Positions 25,818 to 39,389 are shown, counted from the stretch's first letter. The stretch: DNA of 64,000 nucleotides from Arachis hypogaea (GCF_003086295.3 NC_092038.1:129359518-129423517); one strand, 5' to 3'. A program made the numbers and translations. The notes: a model not told the origin generated them from the sequence alone.

Positions 25818-26868
25818 TGATTCATAATTTTTAATTAATCGCATGATACCATTTTGAATTTCTCATTTTAGATAGAGGAAATGAAATATTCCAATGTGAA
25901 ATTATTTTCAAAAGTTGTTGTCCTTATTAATTATATCCAACAATTTTCTGCACCGCTAGGCTAACAGCTACATCCACAAATAGAAAAAACAGCATTGGCA
26001 TCACATGAAAATGATAAATTCAAACCCCCTTTTTGTTTTTTGAAAATTCCATTTGGCTCGGTGATGCACATGTATTATATGAAAGGATACAGCCTAATAA
26101 TAAAGAAGGGATAGGAGATATAGAAGATATATCATAATATGATATGATACAGTTATAGTATATAGTATATAATAATATATTAATATATATAGTAGTGATG
26201 ATAGTGGTCCATGCAAAAGTTTGTCTTTAATTGGTGAAACAAAGGAATTCAAATACGCTAAAGTGTTGCGGTGGAATAATGAATACATCTTAATACATAT
26301 CTTAGAGAATCACGTGATGGGTTTGAATTTTTGTTTAGGAAGTTTCGTGTATATATATATATTCGTTCATTGGTGCAGTTTGAAATTGGATTAGGGTAGG
26401 TGAAACATATGAGAAAGAAAGGAAAAGAAACCAAATTAATAAACTCAACATAAATATTTTATTTTTTACATGAATTTATGATCCTTTTATAGTATCCTTG
26501 CTTCAAAGTTTGAACATGGACAAATACAAAACCCATCTCTCTGTTTTGAGTGTTATTATTTTTGACCAAATTATCGCACCAGTATTTAAATTCAGCACAT
26601 AATAATTGCTGGGGTATTTTGATAGATCACAAGTAAATTTAAAAATTTTATATGATCACGAATACCTCTTCTTTCTTTCTTGCTTGCTATAAAAGTTTGT
26701 TTTTATTTGTGATCGATTACTTGGCAAATTTTGGGTTTATACTTAATTATAAGGATCGGAACAATATTAATCACCAGTCTTTTTTGGATTTATAAAGGAA
26801 AAAGACGCGACGAGGAGGAGGAAATTTCTAAAATTTGTCATTCTCTGTTGGTTTAGTCAAAGCAAAAC

Positions 26869-26932
<64 letters not shown>

Positions 26933-27118
26933 TATCTATGTATCTTGTGTTTCAAAATACGTATTAAATATATAAATTAAAATTTTTTAGTAATAGTAAA
27001 TTTATCATGTGCAATATGTTAGCTAAACCCTTATTATTATAAATGAAAAGAAAATGAAAGCTGAAAGTAAAATATCTACTAACATTTTATTTTACGTCCT
27101 TTCTTTTCTGTGGAGAGT
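25818..27118. other. AT-rich intergenic region with ATT microsatellite
   Basis: No gene is supported. It includes the ATT run at 26868-26932 and short TA-rich runs at about 26145-26190. The minus-strand frame at 26094-26288 lies in low-complexity sequence. Confidence 0.5.
26868..26932. repeat. (ATT)n microsatellite
   Basis: About 21 uninterrupted ATT/TTA repeats lie between agcaaaac and tatctatg. Confidence 0.95.
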
Positions 27119-27284
27119 AGGGCCGGCAATATATACTCTACCCGCGGATACTCAACCCGAACCAATTCGTTTGAGTAAGGTTGTTTATCTGATCTGTTGC
27201 GAATAGAATAAGTACGGTATAAATTTATTTGTTGGTAGGATAAAGTACGAGTTCATAGTATACCTTATCTTATCCTACCTTCAC

Positions 27285-27286
<2 letters not shown>

Positions 27287-27322
<36 letters not shown>
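27287..27322. repeat. (AT)n microsatellite
   Basis: A TA dinucleotide run of about 36 bp separates the two copies of the internal duplicated unit. Confidence 0.9.
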
Positions 27323-27326
<4 letters not shown>

Positions 27327-27437
27327 TCAGAATAGAATAAGTACGGTACAAGTTTATTTGTTGGTAGGATAAAGTACGAGTTCATAGTATACCTTATCTT
27401 ATCTTACCTTCACTCATAATATATATAACCTTCACTC

Positions 27438-27548
<111 letters not shown>

Positions 27549-28375
27549 GTTATGTATGCAGTGAGAAAAGTGAGTGTTGAACTTACAATTTTTTTTTATA
27601 AAAATTTGAAATAACTACTAAACTAATTGATGATCATATTATTTATAATTTTATGTTAGATTTTTTAAAATTTTATTATTTTTAATTTTAATTTGAAGTT
27701 AGTTTTTATTTTCTATTTTATTAATATGTATGAAATTTGGAATGGTTAAATTTTATATTTGTTTAAAATTTTTTTATTTTTTTGTAGGTAAAGTCGGGTA
27801 GGGTAGGGTTTAGAATTTTAGGATAATGGTAGGGTTAGAATTGAGAGATTCTCAACTCGCAGGTAAGATAGGGTATAATTTTATAAAAAGTTTTTAACCC
27901 GCAAATAAAATTAGAATAAAATCTAAACTCTAAACCCTACCTTACTTTACCCATTACCAGCTTTAATGCAGATGTTGATCTCTTTATTGTGTTTATTTGG
28001 GATAAAAATAAAAAAAATGAAAAAAAATTTGAAAAATAACTATTTTTTATTATTTAGTTAAATGAAAAAGTCAAAAACAAAAAACTGGGACGTACTAATT
28101 TTTTTTCCAACATTATTGGATGAAAAATAAACAAATATATAGTTAATATCAATATTCTAATATTATTTTTTAATATGTTTTAAAATATGTAATAAATTTA
28201 TCTTTTTATAATATTATATATTATTTTTTTCTCATCAAAATATATTAAAAAAATAAAAATTTATTCAACTTCTTTTTTTTTTCTCTTTTCTTTTTACTTC
28301 TTTTTTTTTATTTTTTTTAACTAAACAATATAGTCCCTTCTCAATTATGTTTGTTTCTTTTAATAAAAAAATATA

Positions 28376-28935
28376 GAATAAAATATTAAATTAGTCCTTT
28401 ATATTTAGACGTAATTTTATTTTTGTCCTTTAAGGTTTAAAGTATTCTATTTAAATATAAAAAAGTTTCATTTAGTTTTAATATAGTTCCACCGTGAGGT
28501 CAAAATTAAATAATTAACGAAATGTCCTACATGACCGCAATAAAAGAACCAGGTCGATAATCTATCTGGAGAACAAGTACAAGTTCCAAAGGCACAAAAT
28601 CAACCGTGAATGCATCAATACATTTATTTATCATTTTTCTTACAATTTAAATGAAATATTTTCTATAAAACTAAAGATAATGATAAATAAATGTATTGAT
28701 ACATCTACGGTTGATTTTGTGTCTTTAGAGCTTGTACTTGTTTTTCACTCTCCAAATTATCGACCTTATTCTTGTATTGCTATCATATAGGACATTCTGT
28801 TAATTATTTAATTTTGGCCTTACGTTAGGACTGCATTGAAACTAAATGAAACTTTTTTAGATTCAAATAAAATACTTTAAACCTTAAAAATCAAAATAAG
28901 ATTACGCTTGTAGGAGATCAATTTAATACTTTATC
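28376..28935. mobile_element. Foldback Mutator-like MITE with 10-bp target duplication
   Basis: Two arms of about 270-275 bp (28376 to about 28650 and about 28665-28935) are inverted copies of each other. Shared words include atcaatacatttatttatca, aaatcaaccgt, acaagtacaag and gtttcatttagttt. The 10-mer aaaaaatata lies at 28366-28375 and 28936-28945. There is almost no loop and no coding sequence. Long arms and a 9-10-bp duplication fit foldback-type MULE derivatives. Confidence 0.8.
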
Positions 28936-29002
28936 AAAAAATATATAAGACAAAACTAATGAATCATATTTGATTTAATTTTCTAATTTGCAAAATATTG
29001 AG

Positions 29003-29528
29003 TAAATGGTCAAAGTGTTTTTTAAAAGATCGTTCATTTTTTAAATTGATTTTTGAATTTTTTTTTAATCAAATTCGTCTTAAAAAAAGTTTAAATTAGT
29101 CATGTTAATTCTTCTATCATTTTGGTTGCTAATAACATCTGAGTTTGTTGATGTGACATGTTAAATAATACCATAATACATATTTAGTAGTCCTAATTAA
29201 TGGCTAATATAATAAGCTTATAAAATTATTTCAAATCAATCTTAAATTGAGGGATGACAATACCTCAAGGTCCATTCTCAATTAAGTTTTAATTTCATTT
29301 AATTTCATAAATTTATAATGTTATCATCTAATTAAAATTTTTAAATATGTATTGCATTATTATTTAACGAATATTATTAGTAAATTTTGATGTTGTCAAT
29401 AAAAAAATATGACAAAAAGATCAACATAATTAATTTAAAATTTTTAAAAAATAAATTTAATTAAAAAAATTGATAACTAATTTAAAAAACAAGCTATATT
29501 TTTCGGGGACGAATTTTATTAATTACTT
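29003..29528. repeat. Degenerate inverted-repeat element
   Basis: The left part (about 29015-29110) and the inverted right part (about 29420-29525) share words such as ttttttaaatt(g/a)(a/g)tt and tttaaatta(g/a)t, with poor conservation. It looks like an old foldback MITE. Ends and target duplication could not be fixed. Confidence 0.4.
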
Positions 29529-31690
29529 ACAAAATATTACATTTCTTATATCAAAAAGTCATTGTGACAACCAAATGAAATTTTCACATAACTAATTGAA
29601 AAAAGTCCCCACTTATTCAAAAGTGATGTTTTAACATTGACACTTTGTGTTAAATGTGCATTTGCACATGCGTGGTTGCGTGCTTACCAAAATAGGCAAA
29701 GCCATGACATGATACATTAGCATAATATTTGGGAGTCATACTTTAAAAATCATAGAGATTGTTTTGCTTTTTTTTTATATGCATTATTTTTTTATTTTGT
29801 AATTATTATTAAAATAAATAAATAAGTTTAGATATAATGAACATGTAATTATAAATATCATATATATAAATTATAAATATTAAATTAAATAAAATAACTT
29901 TATGTTATTATCTTCCTAACATTATTCATACATTATATATAGTAAAATGTTGATTATAAAATAAAATTCTTCAAAAATAAAAAAGATTGATAAAATAATA
30001 AAATAATATTTAATTATTTTTAAATTAAAATAATAAAATTCACATATGATAAATAAAAATATAAATATATTAATAATTAATTTATTATTTTATTACTTTA
30101 CTAATTTTTTTACAATGCAAAATATTTTCCCTAACTATAACAGGCATAAACTATTCTTGAATGGCATGAAGTTAGTACCAATACCAATATCAATAGCAAC
30201 TAGTACTAAATACTTTGAGTGGTGCTAAAAAAAAAAAAAAAAGCAGCAGAGTTGAAAATGTTAAAGGAAGTCGATGGCATTGGTGGAATCAAGAAGATGC
30301 ACACAAAAAATGAACTTTAGAAAAAGTAGCTGCCATGCACAAACCTAAAGTCAAGGGCTTACGGTGCCTCTATATTTTCACAAACGGATATAAAACACTT
30401 TTGCCTTTTTCACTTGGCTTCGGCGAGTTTAAAAAGACGAGCGTAAAATATTATTTTAATTTTTAATTTTTGAATAAATTTTTAATTTAATTTTTAATAT
30501 TTTTAATATTTTATTTTTTAAGAAATTTTAAATAAATTTAATATTATTCTACCTTAAATTTGATATTAATAGTTAACAATGTGAGTAACGTGAATGTTAA
30601 TAATTTTATTAGTTAAATTATATATTTTTTATGTGTTAAAATATAATTTTTTTAATTTTTTATTGTACAAAATTTTAAATTCTAACAATTAATCATTAAT
30701 ATTTAAAAAAATATTTGATGGATTAATTTTACTTTCATATTAAAATTGAATATTATTAATTTTTTAGTATGCGTATTATTTGTATCAAATTTAATAACGA
30801 TGTAACATTAAACATGTTTAAATTTTTTTTTAAATTGAAATATAATATTTAAAAATTTTTAAAACTAAAATAAAATATTTAAAATATTAAAAATTAAATT
30901 AAATTTTAACCCCAACATTAAGAGTAAAATAATACTTTACCCAAAAGAGATAAAATTAAAGGAGTATGCATGAGCCGTTGTAGCTGTAGGCACTATGTTT
31001 GGCCTTTAGCCTATAGCCTTTGATGCCTTTGGAGATGTTGGATTTCAACGGAAACATGTCTAGAAATTTGAATCCAAGCATCTTACGTTAAACGTCCATA
31101 ACGGCATCACACACACACCCGTATATATAAATAAAATTTAATATGATTGTATTATGGCTAACTACGGATTATATAATATATATGAAAGGATATTTATCTA
31201 TTTTGGTTTTAAAAAATTTTAGACTAGACATTTTAGTTTTTATCTAAAATTAATTACTCAATTAATTTTTAATAATTACTTTCATCAGTCACTTTGATAA
31301 TATTTGATGAAAAAACAGAAATAAAAAGACTGAGACTGAGAGATAGAGACTAAGAGACAGATATTAAAATAAATCTCAATATTCTGTTTGGTGTAAAGTA
31401 TGAGATAGAAATTGAACCAAAAATGAAATTCTAATTTAATTTGTACAAAGGGTAAAATTAAAATTAATTAATTGAAATAAAAGTATTTTTGGTATAAAAT
31501 GTTATTAAAGTTTCAGTCTCTATCTCTAAAAATTTTAGTTCTTTGTGTCTCCACTTTTTAGAGGTATTGAAATACTAAAATTTTGGGAATAGAGATAGAA
31601 ATTTTAATATCAGTCTTTAAACTAACAAACATGATATTGAGTCTCGTCTCCCAATTTCTATCTCAGTACCTCAAAACAAACGCTATCTTA
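29529..31690. other. AT-rich intergenic region
   Basis: No gene is supported. The tract is AT-rich, with a poly(A) run at about 30228-30242. About 31310-31680 contains gagatagaga/tctctatctc words in inverted order, like a common legume hAT-type MITE, but I could not fix its borders. The frame at 30046-30228 is low complexity. Confidence 0.45.
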
Positions 31691-31866
31691 CAGGGGTGGA
31701 GCTACATTGCAAGAAAGGGGGCAATGACCCCTTAATTTTATTTTTTTTTACATATAAATTATAGGTAAATTTCAGTTTAGCCCCCTTTAAAATTTTATTT
31801 TAGTCTTATTTCACAGTATAAATATTTTTTGGCCCCCTTCTAATATTTTATCTAGCTCCGTCCCTG
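31691..31866. mobile_element. Short hAT-like MITE
   Basis: The 176-bp element begins CAGGGGTGGAGCTA and ends TAGCTCCGTCCCTG, a near-perfect terminal inverted repeat. The flanks are ctatctta (31683-31690) and ctacctta (31867-31874), an 8-bp duplication with one mismatch. Confidence 0.8.
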
Positions 31867-31874
31867 CTACCTTA

Positions 31875-32779
31875 GGTCTTTAGTTACATCAATTCTAACA
31901 GAAGATAAAATAGTCCATGACAACTTTAACAGCAGACAAAATGATCCCTGATAATTCTAACAGAAAACAAAATGATCTCTGACCCCTTATTCGAAAATAA
32001 CACTGTTTTTTTCAAATTTTCATCATATCTCGTATAACCCTAACATTCATATAAACTCTCCTTTTTCATTTTTAACGTAAACTATTTAATATATAACATA
32101 TTGCGTTGTTGAAAGTTTAGAAAACTAACACTTTTATTAAAATTTAGTCCACATTTAATCGTAAAAAAAGAATAATTTCATATTATTAGATATAATTTTA
32201 TACTATTAAAAATACTTATAATAACTAATTAATGAATACAAATTACAAAATCAAATCTGCTATTGGGATTACAGTTACGGTATAAGGTATTAGTGTAAAA
32301 AAGTATTGCTTACACGCTAATTAAAATCAATATTATATATCCCTTTTTGCCGACCTATGCAGAATGCTGAAGTTCCTGATTATTAGGCAAATTTTATGCT
32401 AATTATTTTTAAAAGAAGAAAAAAATGGTGCGTAAAAAGTTATAAGTATAACAAAAAAAATTTAATAGAAATATAAAAGAAGTGAATATCTAACTCGATC
32501 TTTGACAATTATTTCGAAAGAATTATGAAATTTAAAAAAAATATCCAATTTGATTCCTAAATTTTATTTTTATAGGATTGATTAGTCTCTGTGTAAAAGA
32601 AACAAAAAAATACTATCACAAAAATTAATTAATCTCATAAAAATAAATTTTAAAAACAAATTGGATATTTTTTTGTTAAAGATTTCATTGTCTTTTGAAA
32701 TAATTATGAAGAATGGTTTAAAATCTTTTTCTAAAAAAAATTATGTATGATTGTGGCGCTATATTTTGAAGCTACTGAT
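31875..32779. other. AT-rich intergenic region
   Basis: No gene or bounded repeat is seen. The sequence contains gaacaaa/ tgatccctgac-type words repeated at about 31915-31985 (a short degenerate internal repeat). Confidence 0.4.
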
Positions 32780-33570
32780 CAGTGGCGGAACTTGAAACAA
32801 AATTTTGGGGTGTCAGATAAAAAATAAATGTCAAAAAGTTTTTGTTACGAACTCCATTTAACATAAGCTCGTCTAATCTCATTTCTCTGATTTGGATGAT
32901 ATTGCCAAATTTAAAGCCGTTTTTCAAGGTCTCGTTCCAAAAAATTAAAGTCAAATTTATCATATGTAACTTTTTGAACTTTTGAAGGTTGTATCTCACT
33001 TTCTTCGTGATTCATTAAAGTAGAAGAACTATCTACATGTGTTGATATTGTAAAAGTTATATGTTCTCCTCCTTAAATATTAGCCTTCCTCTTAAAAAAT
33101 GTATCAATTCTTTAATTTTTTTATTATTATTTTATATAAAAATTGGAATATATATCCTATAGAATATGTAAAGAAGAAGTTAGAAGGACAAATATTAAAA
33201 TTTATAATATTTATTGAATTTTTTTTTATCAATTTATACAAATACAATAATATTAATACTTATTGAATATTTTATTATTTTTTATAATATAAAAAATTAA
33301 ATTAAATTAAATAAATATTAAAATATAAAATAATATTAAATTAAATAAATAAAAAATATCTAATTTTTTATATTTGAATTTAAAGGTAGAGAGAGTGTTG
33401 CTTATTAAATTTATTGAATACTTTAAGTCATATTAAAGTATGTAAGCCAATTGAACTATTTTTATCTTTTAAAAAAATATTACTAATTTTTTTATAAAAA
33501 ATTTGAGGAAGTCATGACCCTTTTGTCTAAACTAAGCTCCACCACTGCTCTGAACTAAGTTCCACCACTG
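32780..33570 (-). mobile_element. hAT derivative with transposase N-terminal remnant
   Basis: The left end is CAGTGGCGGAACTT. The right side carries two closely spaced copies of the terminus (GCTCCACCACTG ending at 33547 and GTTCCACCACTG ending at 33570). On the minus strand a broken frame reads ITFTISTHVDSSSTLMNHEE, then IWQYHPNQRNEIRRAYVKW, the same transposase region as in 12591-12893. No matching 8-bp duplication was found. It is an older, more diverged relative of copies A and B. Confidence 0.65.
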
Positions 33571-36360
33571 CTGATTAAATAGTAGTATCACTAGTATGTA
33601 ATGTTTTATTCTTAGATTTTCATATATGAATTATGACCGTCAATTATATATTAATAGAAATCTGTGAAGTAAGATCATTGATTGCGTCAACTCACATACA
33701 TAACCTGCAAAGTTAGAGGGTTGAATTAATACACTATCAAACTTGTTGTTTACCTGATCAAACTAGTATAGAGCTGCAATTAACTAGGTTTTTATGCTGA
33801 ATTTGGTTCCTCTTCTAATTATTGATAGAACTTAGAAGCATATCCAAATCCTTTTGTTTAATCACTTTGATATATATTACTTGTTTAATTAATATTTGAT
33901 GTGTTGATAAGGGAGAGTCGTCAGCAACTTCTGCCAACTGCTCTTTAACGGCCACATTTTGCTTATTATAAGTTTGAATTATAAAATGACCAAACCTCAT
34001 GACTACAGCAATTACTGAATAGCCCTTGCACTTTTCACTGCAAATACGGTTTTGCCCAGGGCTCATATTTTGAACGCTCAAGACTGAATACTTCTATCTT
34101 CTACGAGTGTGTTCTTCTACGAAGTAAACACAAATAATAAGTCTAAGAAGCTAACTACACCAATTCAAGCCAATTTTTTATATTTTTAGTTTTAAGATTT
34201 AAAAAATTTAAACAATAGAAGATTATTTTTTTTTAGGACAAAACTCCTATTTTTTAACTAGTTAATTCTAATTGGCTAGACTCCTAATTAGTTTTCTAAC
34301 GACACCAAATAAATAATAATACAAAAATTAGATCGGGTAGAAGAGAGGTATACATGCTATTATAGGAGAGTGATTTTGCGTCTTAATTGATGATATATAT
34401 TTTTTATTTTATTTTATGCTATTTCCAACTAATTCTCTATGAAAAATTTATTTAAGAAAACAAAATAATAAAAATGAAAGATATATTTGAAAAAATGGTA
34501 AAAAAAAAAGAGTGTTATTATCAATTTTAAGAGTAGCAAAATTAGTTTCCAATATTATAAATATAAAATTTACTAGTAAAAATTAAAGAAATGTTACCTA
34601 TTTTTAGGAAGAAAAAAACACCACAAACTTCCACTTTTAATTTTGATGTTGGCCTTCCATTGGTGTTTTTCAACATTGTTAAAACTTAGTTTGTTTTTTT
34701 ATGATGTGAAATTAAAATTATAAATTTGGCTCTTAGATTTGTTATTTTTAATTTTAAATATTTTTAAATATACAAATCTTCTCCTCATATTTGTCATTTC
34801 AGTATTTATTTATTTTTTAAATGTGCTAATAGGACTTTTCAATTTGTTTTACGGTGCAATAAAAAAATTTACTAGCAATGCCAGTGTCGGATTGATCCAA
34901 AATGGGTGATACAGTTACAAATACGCTATTTTGGTAACAAAATTGCTTAAATGTTAAATCTTACCTAGTGAGTATTCCAGTAACTTAATTTAACCTGTTA
35001 AAACAAATTAACTACTAACTAAATTGTTTATCTTTTTGCAATTAGGATAAAAAGTATATTAATAGCTGGATATCATGATGCTATATTAATAGTGTATTAA
35101 TGCTTATATTTATGGGCTGAGTTAAATAAGGATGCTACCCTTTTTAAGGCAGCATGAATCTAACAACCGTTCAGTATTTATAACTTATAAATATCATCAA
35201 GCACTTTGATTTCATAATAAGATTATATTTGGCCGATATAGACAAAATATTTTAGATGTGCAAGATGAATAAATTGTCAAATTTGACCGTTCATGTTAAT
35301 ATAGATTATGCTAACGTATCACTATAAAATTAGAATTCTAATCTGTTATTACTACTTGCCAGCTGTTTTTACTTTTTAGCATAAAATTATGTTCAATAAT
35401 ATTTTTTTTCACTGTATATAAAAGTAAAGTAATAAAAACAAGAGATAATTTTAAAAAATCACACACAATAATAAAATGAAATTATTAATTGTGACTTGTG
35501 AGAGTAATATTGTTCTCTAAATAATTACTATTAATATTAAATATATTTTAAGAATAAATTATAACATTCTGATTGCGTTAGCAATTAGCATAATTAAAGT
35601 ACTAGTTTGGCATAACAGTACTAATTTCGTTGCTAAAGTACACTTACAAAAAGACACAACAAATTAATTATTTAACTGTGCATAGGGGCAATAATGTAAT
35701 TTAAGGTATTCGTCGTTTTGCACAGCAACCAGTTTTCAAAAATGGCAACTACTCAAATGAAGATGCTAAAAACATCTTTTTATGAAGATTCTTGTGTTAA
35801 AAGTGTACTTTGTTTGTTTAGCCACACTTTAAAAAAAATAACACTTTTGCAACACATCAAAATCAAACCATACATTTTATCATCTAATGGTAAAAAAGAA
35901 GTATCTTCATATGAAGACAATAGTAAAATCTTCATGATAGTATCCACCTTCAAAAATTGTTAATAAAAATGATATAAAATTTGAACGTACGCATTACTGT
36001 GAGAGCGAAAGCCAGAGAGAGACGTTGGGACATGGCAGGTGCCACTTCCAATTGCAAAGCTTCAAACTTGAAATCAAATTTCCGAACTTTCTAACACTCT
36101 CTGTATGAAATGTGCTTCCTTTTTTTGAAGCATCTCAAAACACACAAACTTTTACGGAAAAGGCCACACGTCTTCATCATTTCATCGTCTTTTTTCGTTT
36201 CAAAACAACCTTAGAATCGGTCCCTCCCTATAATAATAATAATATCACATTTCTCCTCTTCCTTTGTTCCTTCCATGTCCAAGCCTATGTTACTGGGACC
36301 TGGTGAATCTTATCTGGGTCAGTGGTGAAGTGAGTGGTGACTACCCCTTTTGCCTTTTCA
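33571..36360. other. AT-rich intergenic region upstream of the RopGEF
   Basis: No gene is supported. The minus-strand frame at about 34066-33815 has some protein-like composition, but no recognised domain and no gene context. The stretch at 35718-35963 has aagatgctaaaaac.../...cttcat words in inverted order and may be an old MITE. Confidence 0.45.
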
Positions 36361-36368
36361 TATATATA
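36361..36368 (+). promoter_or_regulatory. TATA box of the RopGEF gene
   Basis: TATATATA followed by AGC lies 59 bases before the start codon. Transcription would start near 36390-36395, leaving a leader of about 35 nt. Confidence 0.6.
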
Positions 36369-36426
36369 AGCTTGTGTTGTGTGTGGGTGTGGGAAGTGAA
36401 AGAGAATTTGTAGTTAGCTGTTAAAG

Positions 36427-39031
36427 ATGAGTGCTTTGTCTAAGAAGAGTGAAGAATTTCGGAAGAAGAGAGATGGGTTGGTTAAGAAAGAGTCGTTAAC
36501 TGATTCCACTGCTGAGTCAAGAGAAAGCAGTTTCAGTGGATCAAATTCAATTTCCTCGTGTTCATCAAATGAAGAAGCAAAAGCAGCAAAAGGGTCTTCT
36601 TCTCCATCTCCACCTGCTCCTCCTCTTGGATGGCCTATTCTGAAAGCTGCAGTTTCCAAGTGTGGGAAATCTGATGAAAAAGATAATGATCAAGAACATC
36701 ATTTGGATGACACAAAATTTAGTAGTATTGGTTCAAAAGTGTCAGGTCAGTTTCTCGTTATTTTAGAAATCTGTCTTGTTTAATGATATCAGAACTATAA
36801 AAGTGGTTGATGTGCTTGAATTTTCAAAAGTATAACGATGACAACGCTTTTCTTTTTTTTCAGTTTAATTATTCATTGGAATCTAATAATCCCTTTTTAT
36901 GTCGGTTTAGTTGTAGTTTATTCTCCTAAATCATTTTTCTAAATATCCTGTCAATTTTTCAAATAAGGATTTTTTTTTTTTTACTGTTTGTTCTGTTTTT
37001 AAGATAATAAATGTATTTCACTTTTACCTTATTTAGTAGGAAGTAGAAGAATTATTAGAAGATGATTTAGGATGATATATGATTATTGCTAGTAGGTTTG
37101 TTAATTCCTTTCAAATTGGAGCAGATGCTGAAATGATGAAGGAAAGGTTTGCAAAATTGTTGCTTGGTGAAGACATGTCAGGTTCTGGGAAAGGGGTTTG
37201 TACTGCTTTGGCCATCTCAAATGCTATCACTAATCTGTGCGGTATGCATTGCCTTCTTCTGATACTTTCAAACTTCAAAGTTTGAATTAAAATTGTGCAA
37301 TTTAATTCATTTTGAACTTTTATGCAACTTGTGTAGCCACTGTGTTTGGACAATTATGGAGATTAGAACCTCTACCTTCTGAAAAGAAAGCTATGTGGAG
37401 AAGAGAGATGGAATGGCTTGTTAGTGTTAGTGATCACATTGTTGAACTAATACCTTCTTGGCAAACATTCCCTGATGGAAGCAAGCTAGAGGTAAATTTG
37501 GATTGAGTCCTAAATTTTCAAGTGCAGTTTCATTCAACAAAAGTGGAATATGAATCATAATGTTTCTATTTCTAACAGGTAATGACTTGCAGGCCAAGGA
37601 CAGATATTTTTATCAATGTTCCAGCGCTTAGGAAACTTGATAACATGCTTCTCGTGAGTGATGAATCTTGTTGTTTGAATGCACACTACATTGGTGATTG
37701 TTGTCACATGTGAATTTATACTTTCTATTACAGGACATATTGGATGGTTTCACCTCCACTGAGTTCTGGTATGTTGACCAAGGAATTGTAGCCCCGGAAG
37801 CCGATGGAACGGCCTCATTTCGCAAGACTATTCAACGGCAAGACGAGAAGTGGTGGCTCCCCGTGCCCCGTGTCCCCCCTGCAGGTCTTGGCGAAAACTC
37901 AAGAAAACAATTGAATCACTCAAGAGAATGTGCAAACCAAATTCTAAAAGCAGCCATGTCCATAAACAGCATTGCTTTGGCTGATATGGAAGTTCCAGAA
38001 TCATATTTGGAATTGCTTCCTAAGGTCTCTTATTGTTTAAATTCTTACACTTGAATCTTCTAACCAAAATATGATTGAAATGTTGACAAATTGTACTTTG
38101 AACCTGCCTCAGAATGGAAGGACATGCTTGGGGGATTTCATTTACCGTTACATCACATCAGATCAATTCTCTGCTGAGTGCTTGCTAGATTGCTTAGACC
38201 TCTCCTCTGAGCATGTTGCACTAGAGATTGCTAACCGCGTTGAGGCGGCGATCTATGTGTGGCGGCGGAGAGCTCACCCGAGACCCTCACCTAATCCAAA
38301 CCGTTCAACTACAAAGTCCTCTTGGGAGATTGTTAAGGACTTCATGGTAGATGGAGACAAGAGAGAACTCTTAGCAGACAGAGCTGAAAGCATTCTAAAT
38401 TCCTTGAAGCAGCGATTCCCCGGCTTAACTCAAACTACCCTTGATACCAGCAAGATCCAATGCAACAAGGTTCCATACATTTCTCTTTTATCCAATCCAA
38501 ATATAAAAATGTTGATATTGACACATTTAACTCTGAATATTTTAGGATGTTGGAAAATCCATATTGGAGAGCTACTCAAGAGTGTTGGAGAGCATGGCTT
38601 TCAACATTGTAGCACGTATCGATGACTTGCTATATGTGGATGACCTGACCAAACACTCGGATAGGTTTCCATTGGTTCCTAGTAGTACGGTTAATGTGGT
38701 GTCTCAGCAGAAGGTTTCGCGTCCGTTCTCGGTGTCTGTCTCTGGCACTCCACACAAAGCAGGAATCGGCACACCTGGCTTTTCTCCGGCGCCATTGATT
38801 AGTCCTGCAAGAGGGGAGAGAACTCCTTTCCTCCACAACAACCCCAACAATAACATCATGAAACCACATAGGCGGGGATTTGGGGTCAGAAGAGTCTTGT
38901 CAAATTATCTTGGAGTAGAGACAAAGGCAAAGATATGTAGCAATTCTACAGAGGTTAATTCTTCAAATCTGAATAACAAGAAGAATGAACAACAGCAACA
39001 AGCTCAGACCATAAGGAACAAGACAAAGTAG
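36427..39031 (+). CDS. ROPGEF: Rho-of-plants guanine nucleotide exchange factor (RopGEF, PRONE domain), 7 exons
   Basis: RopGEFs activate ROP small GTPases at the plasma membrane by promoting GDP release, for example in pollen tubes and root hairs. Exons are 36427-36745, 37125-37241, 37337-37491, 37579-37653, 37734-38024, 38113-38469 and 38546-39031. All junctions are GT-AG, giving 1800 nt (599 aa). The serine-rich N-terminus (1-106) is variable in the family. The PRONE domain spans about 107-475, from [18 protein letters not shown] through [55 protein letters not shown] and [14 protein letters not shown] to [12 protein letters not shown]. The C-terminal tail (476-599) contains a conserved-looking [13 protein letters not shown] and is rich in Asn and Gln at its end; family tails are autoinhibitory and receptor-kinase-binding. 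The exon 2 acceptor is a tandem GAGCAG, so 37122 is an alternative that adds one Ala. The paralogue number cannot be given. All exons are intact. Confidence 0.95.
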
Positions 39032-39317
39032 TTTTAGATCTGTATTTGTTGGAAGTTGAGAATTCAAATTCGTAGTTGTTAGAAGCAGAAGTAGTTGGTA
39101 ATGGTATAGTATATGTATTTGTATTTAAATTTGCTGAAATTCATTTTAGTATTTAAAATGATATCTAGTCAATTGAAGGTACCAGAGTTTCTTTTCTTAA
39201 ATTATTTTTATCATCCGTAGCAAAATTAGCAAGTGTGGAGTGATTGAAGGAATATCCTTACCGGCAATTGGGCACTGGTGGAGAAAAAATATAATTGAAA
39301 GTATATCATAATAGAGT
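39032..39317. other. RopGEF 3' UTR and spacer
   Basis: The 3' UTR probably runs to about 39200. No canonical AATAAA was picked out. A T-rich run on the minus strand (about 39284-39289) would serve as Pol III terminator for the tRNA gene. Confidence 0.45.
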
Positions 39318-39389
39318 GGGGCATTCCGAGAATTGAACTCGGGACCTCTCGCACCCTAAGCGAGAATCATACCACTAGACCAAATGCCC
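39318..39389 (-). tRNA. tRNA-Pro (anticodon AGG)
   Basis: On the minus strand the 72-nt sequence starts GGGCATTTGG and ends GGAATGCCCC. The acceptor stem is GGGCATT with AATGCCC. The D arm is TCTAGTGGTATGA, the anticodon stem is CTCGC/GCGAG around the loop TTAGGGT (anticodon AGG), and the T arm contains GAGTTCAATTC. It has no intron. The T loop has CAA instead of the usual CGA, which is tolerated. It appears functional. Confidence 0.95.

Noticed and set aside
33815..34081. 88-codon minus-strand frame with protein-like composition
   Set aside because: The first codon is TTG, the first ATG is six codons later, and no family, splice sites or promoter could be tied to it. It may be a gene relic.
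36414..36659. Minus-strand frame over RopGEF exon 1
   Set aside because: Antisense shadow of the coding exon.
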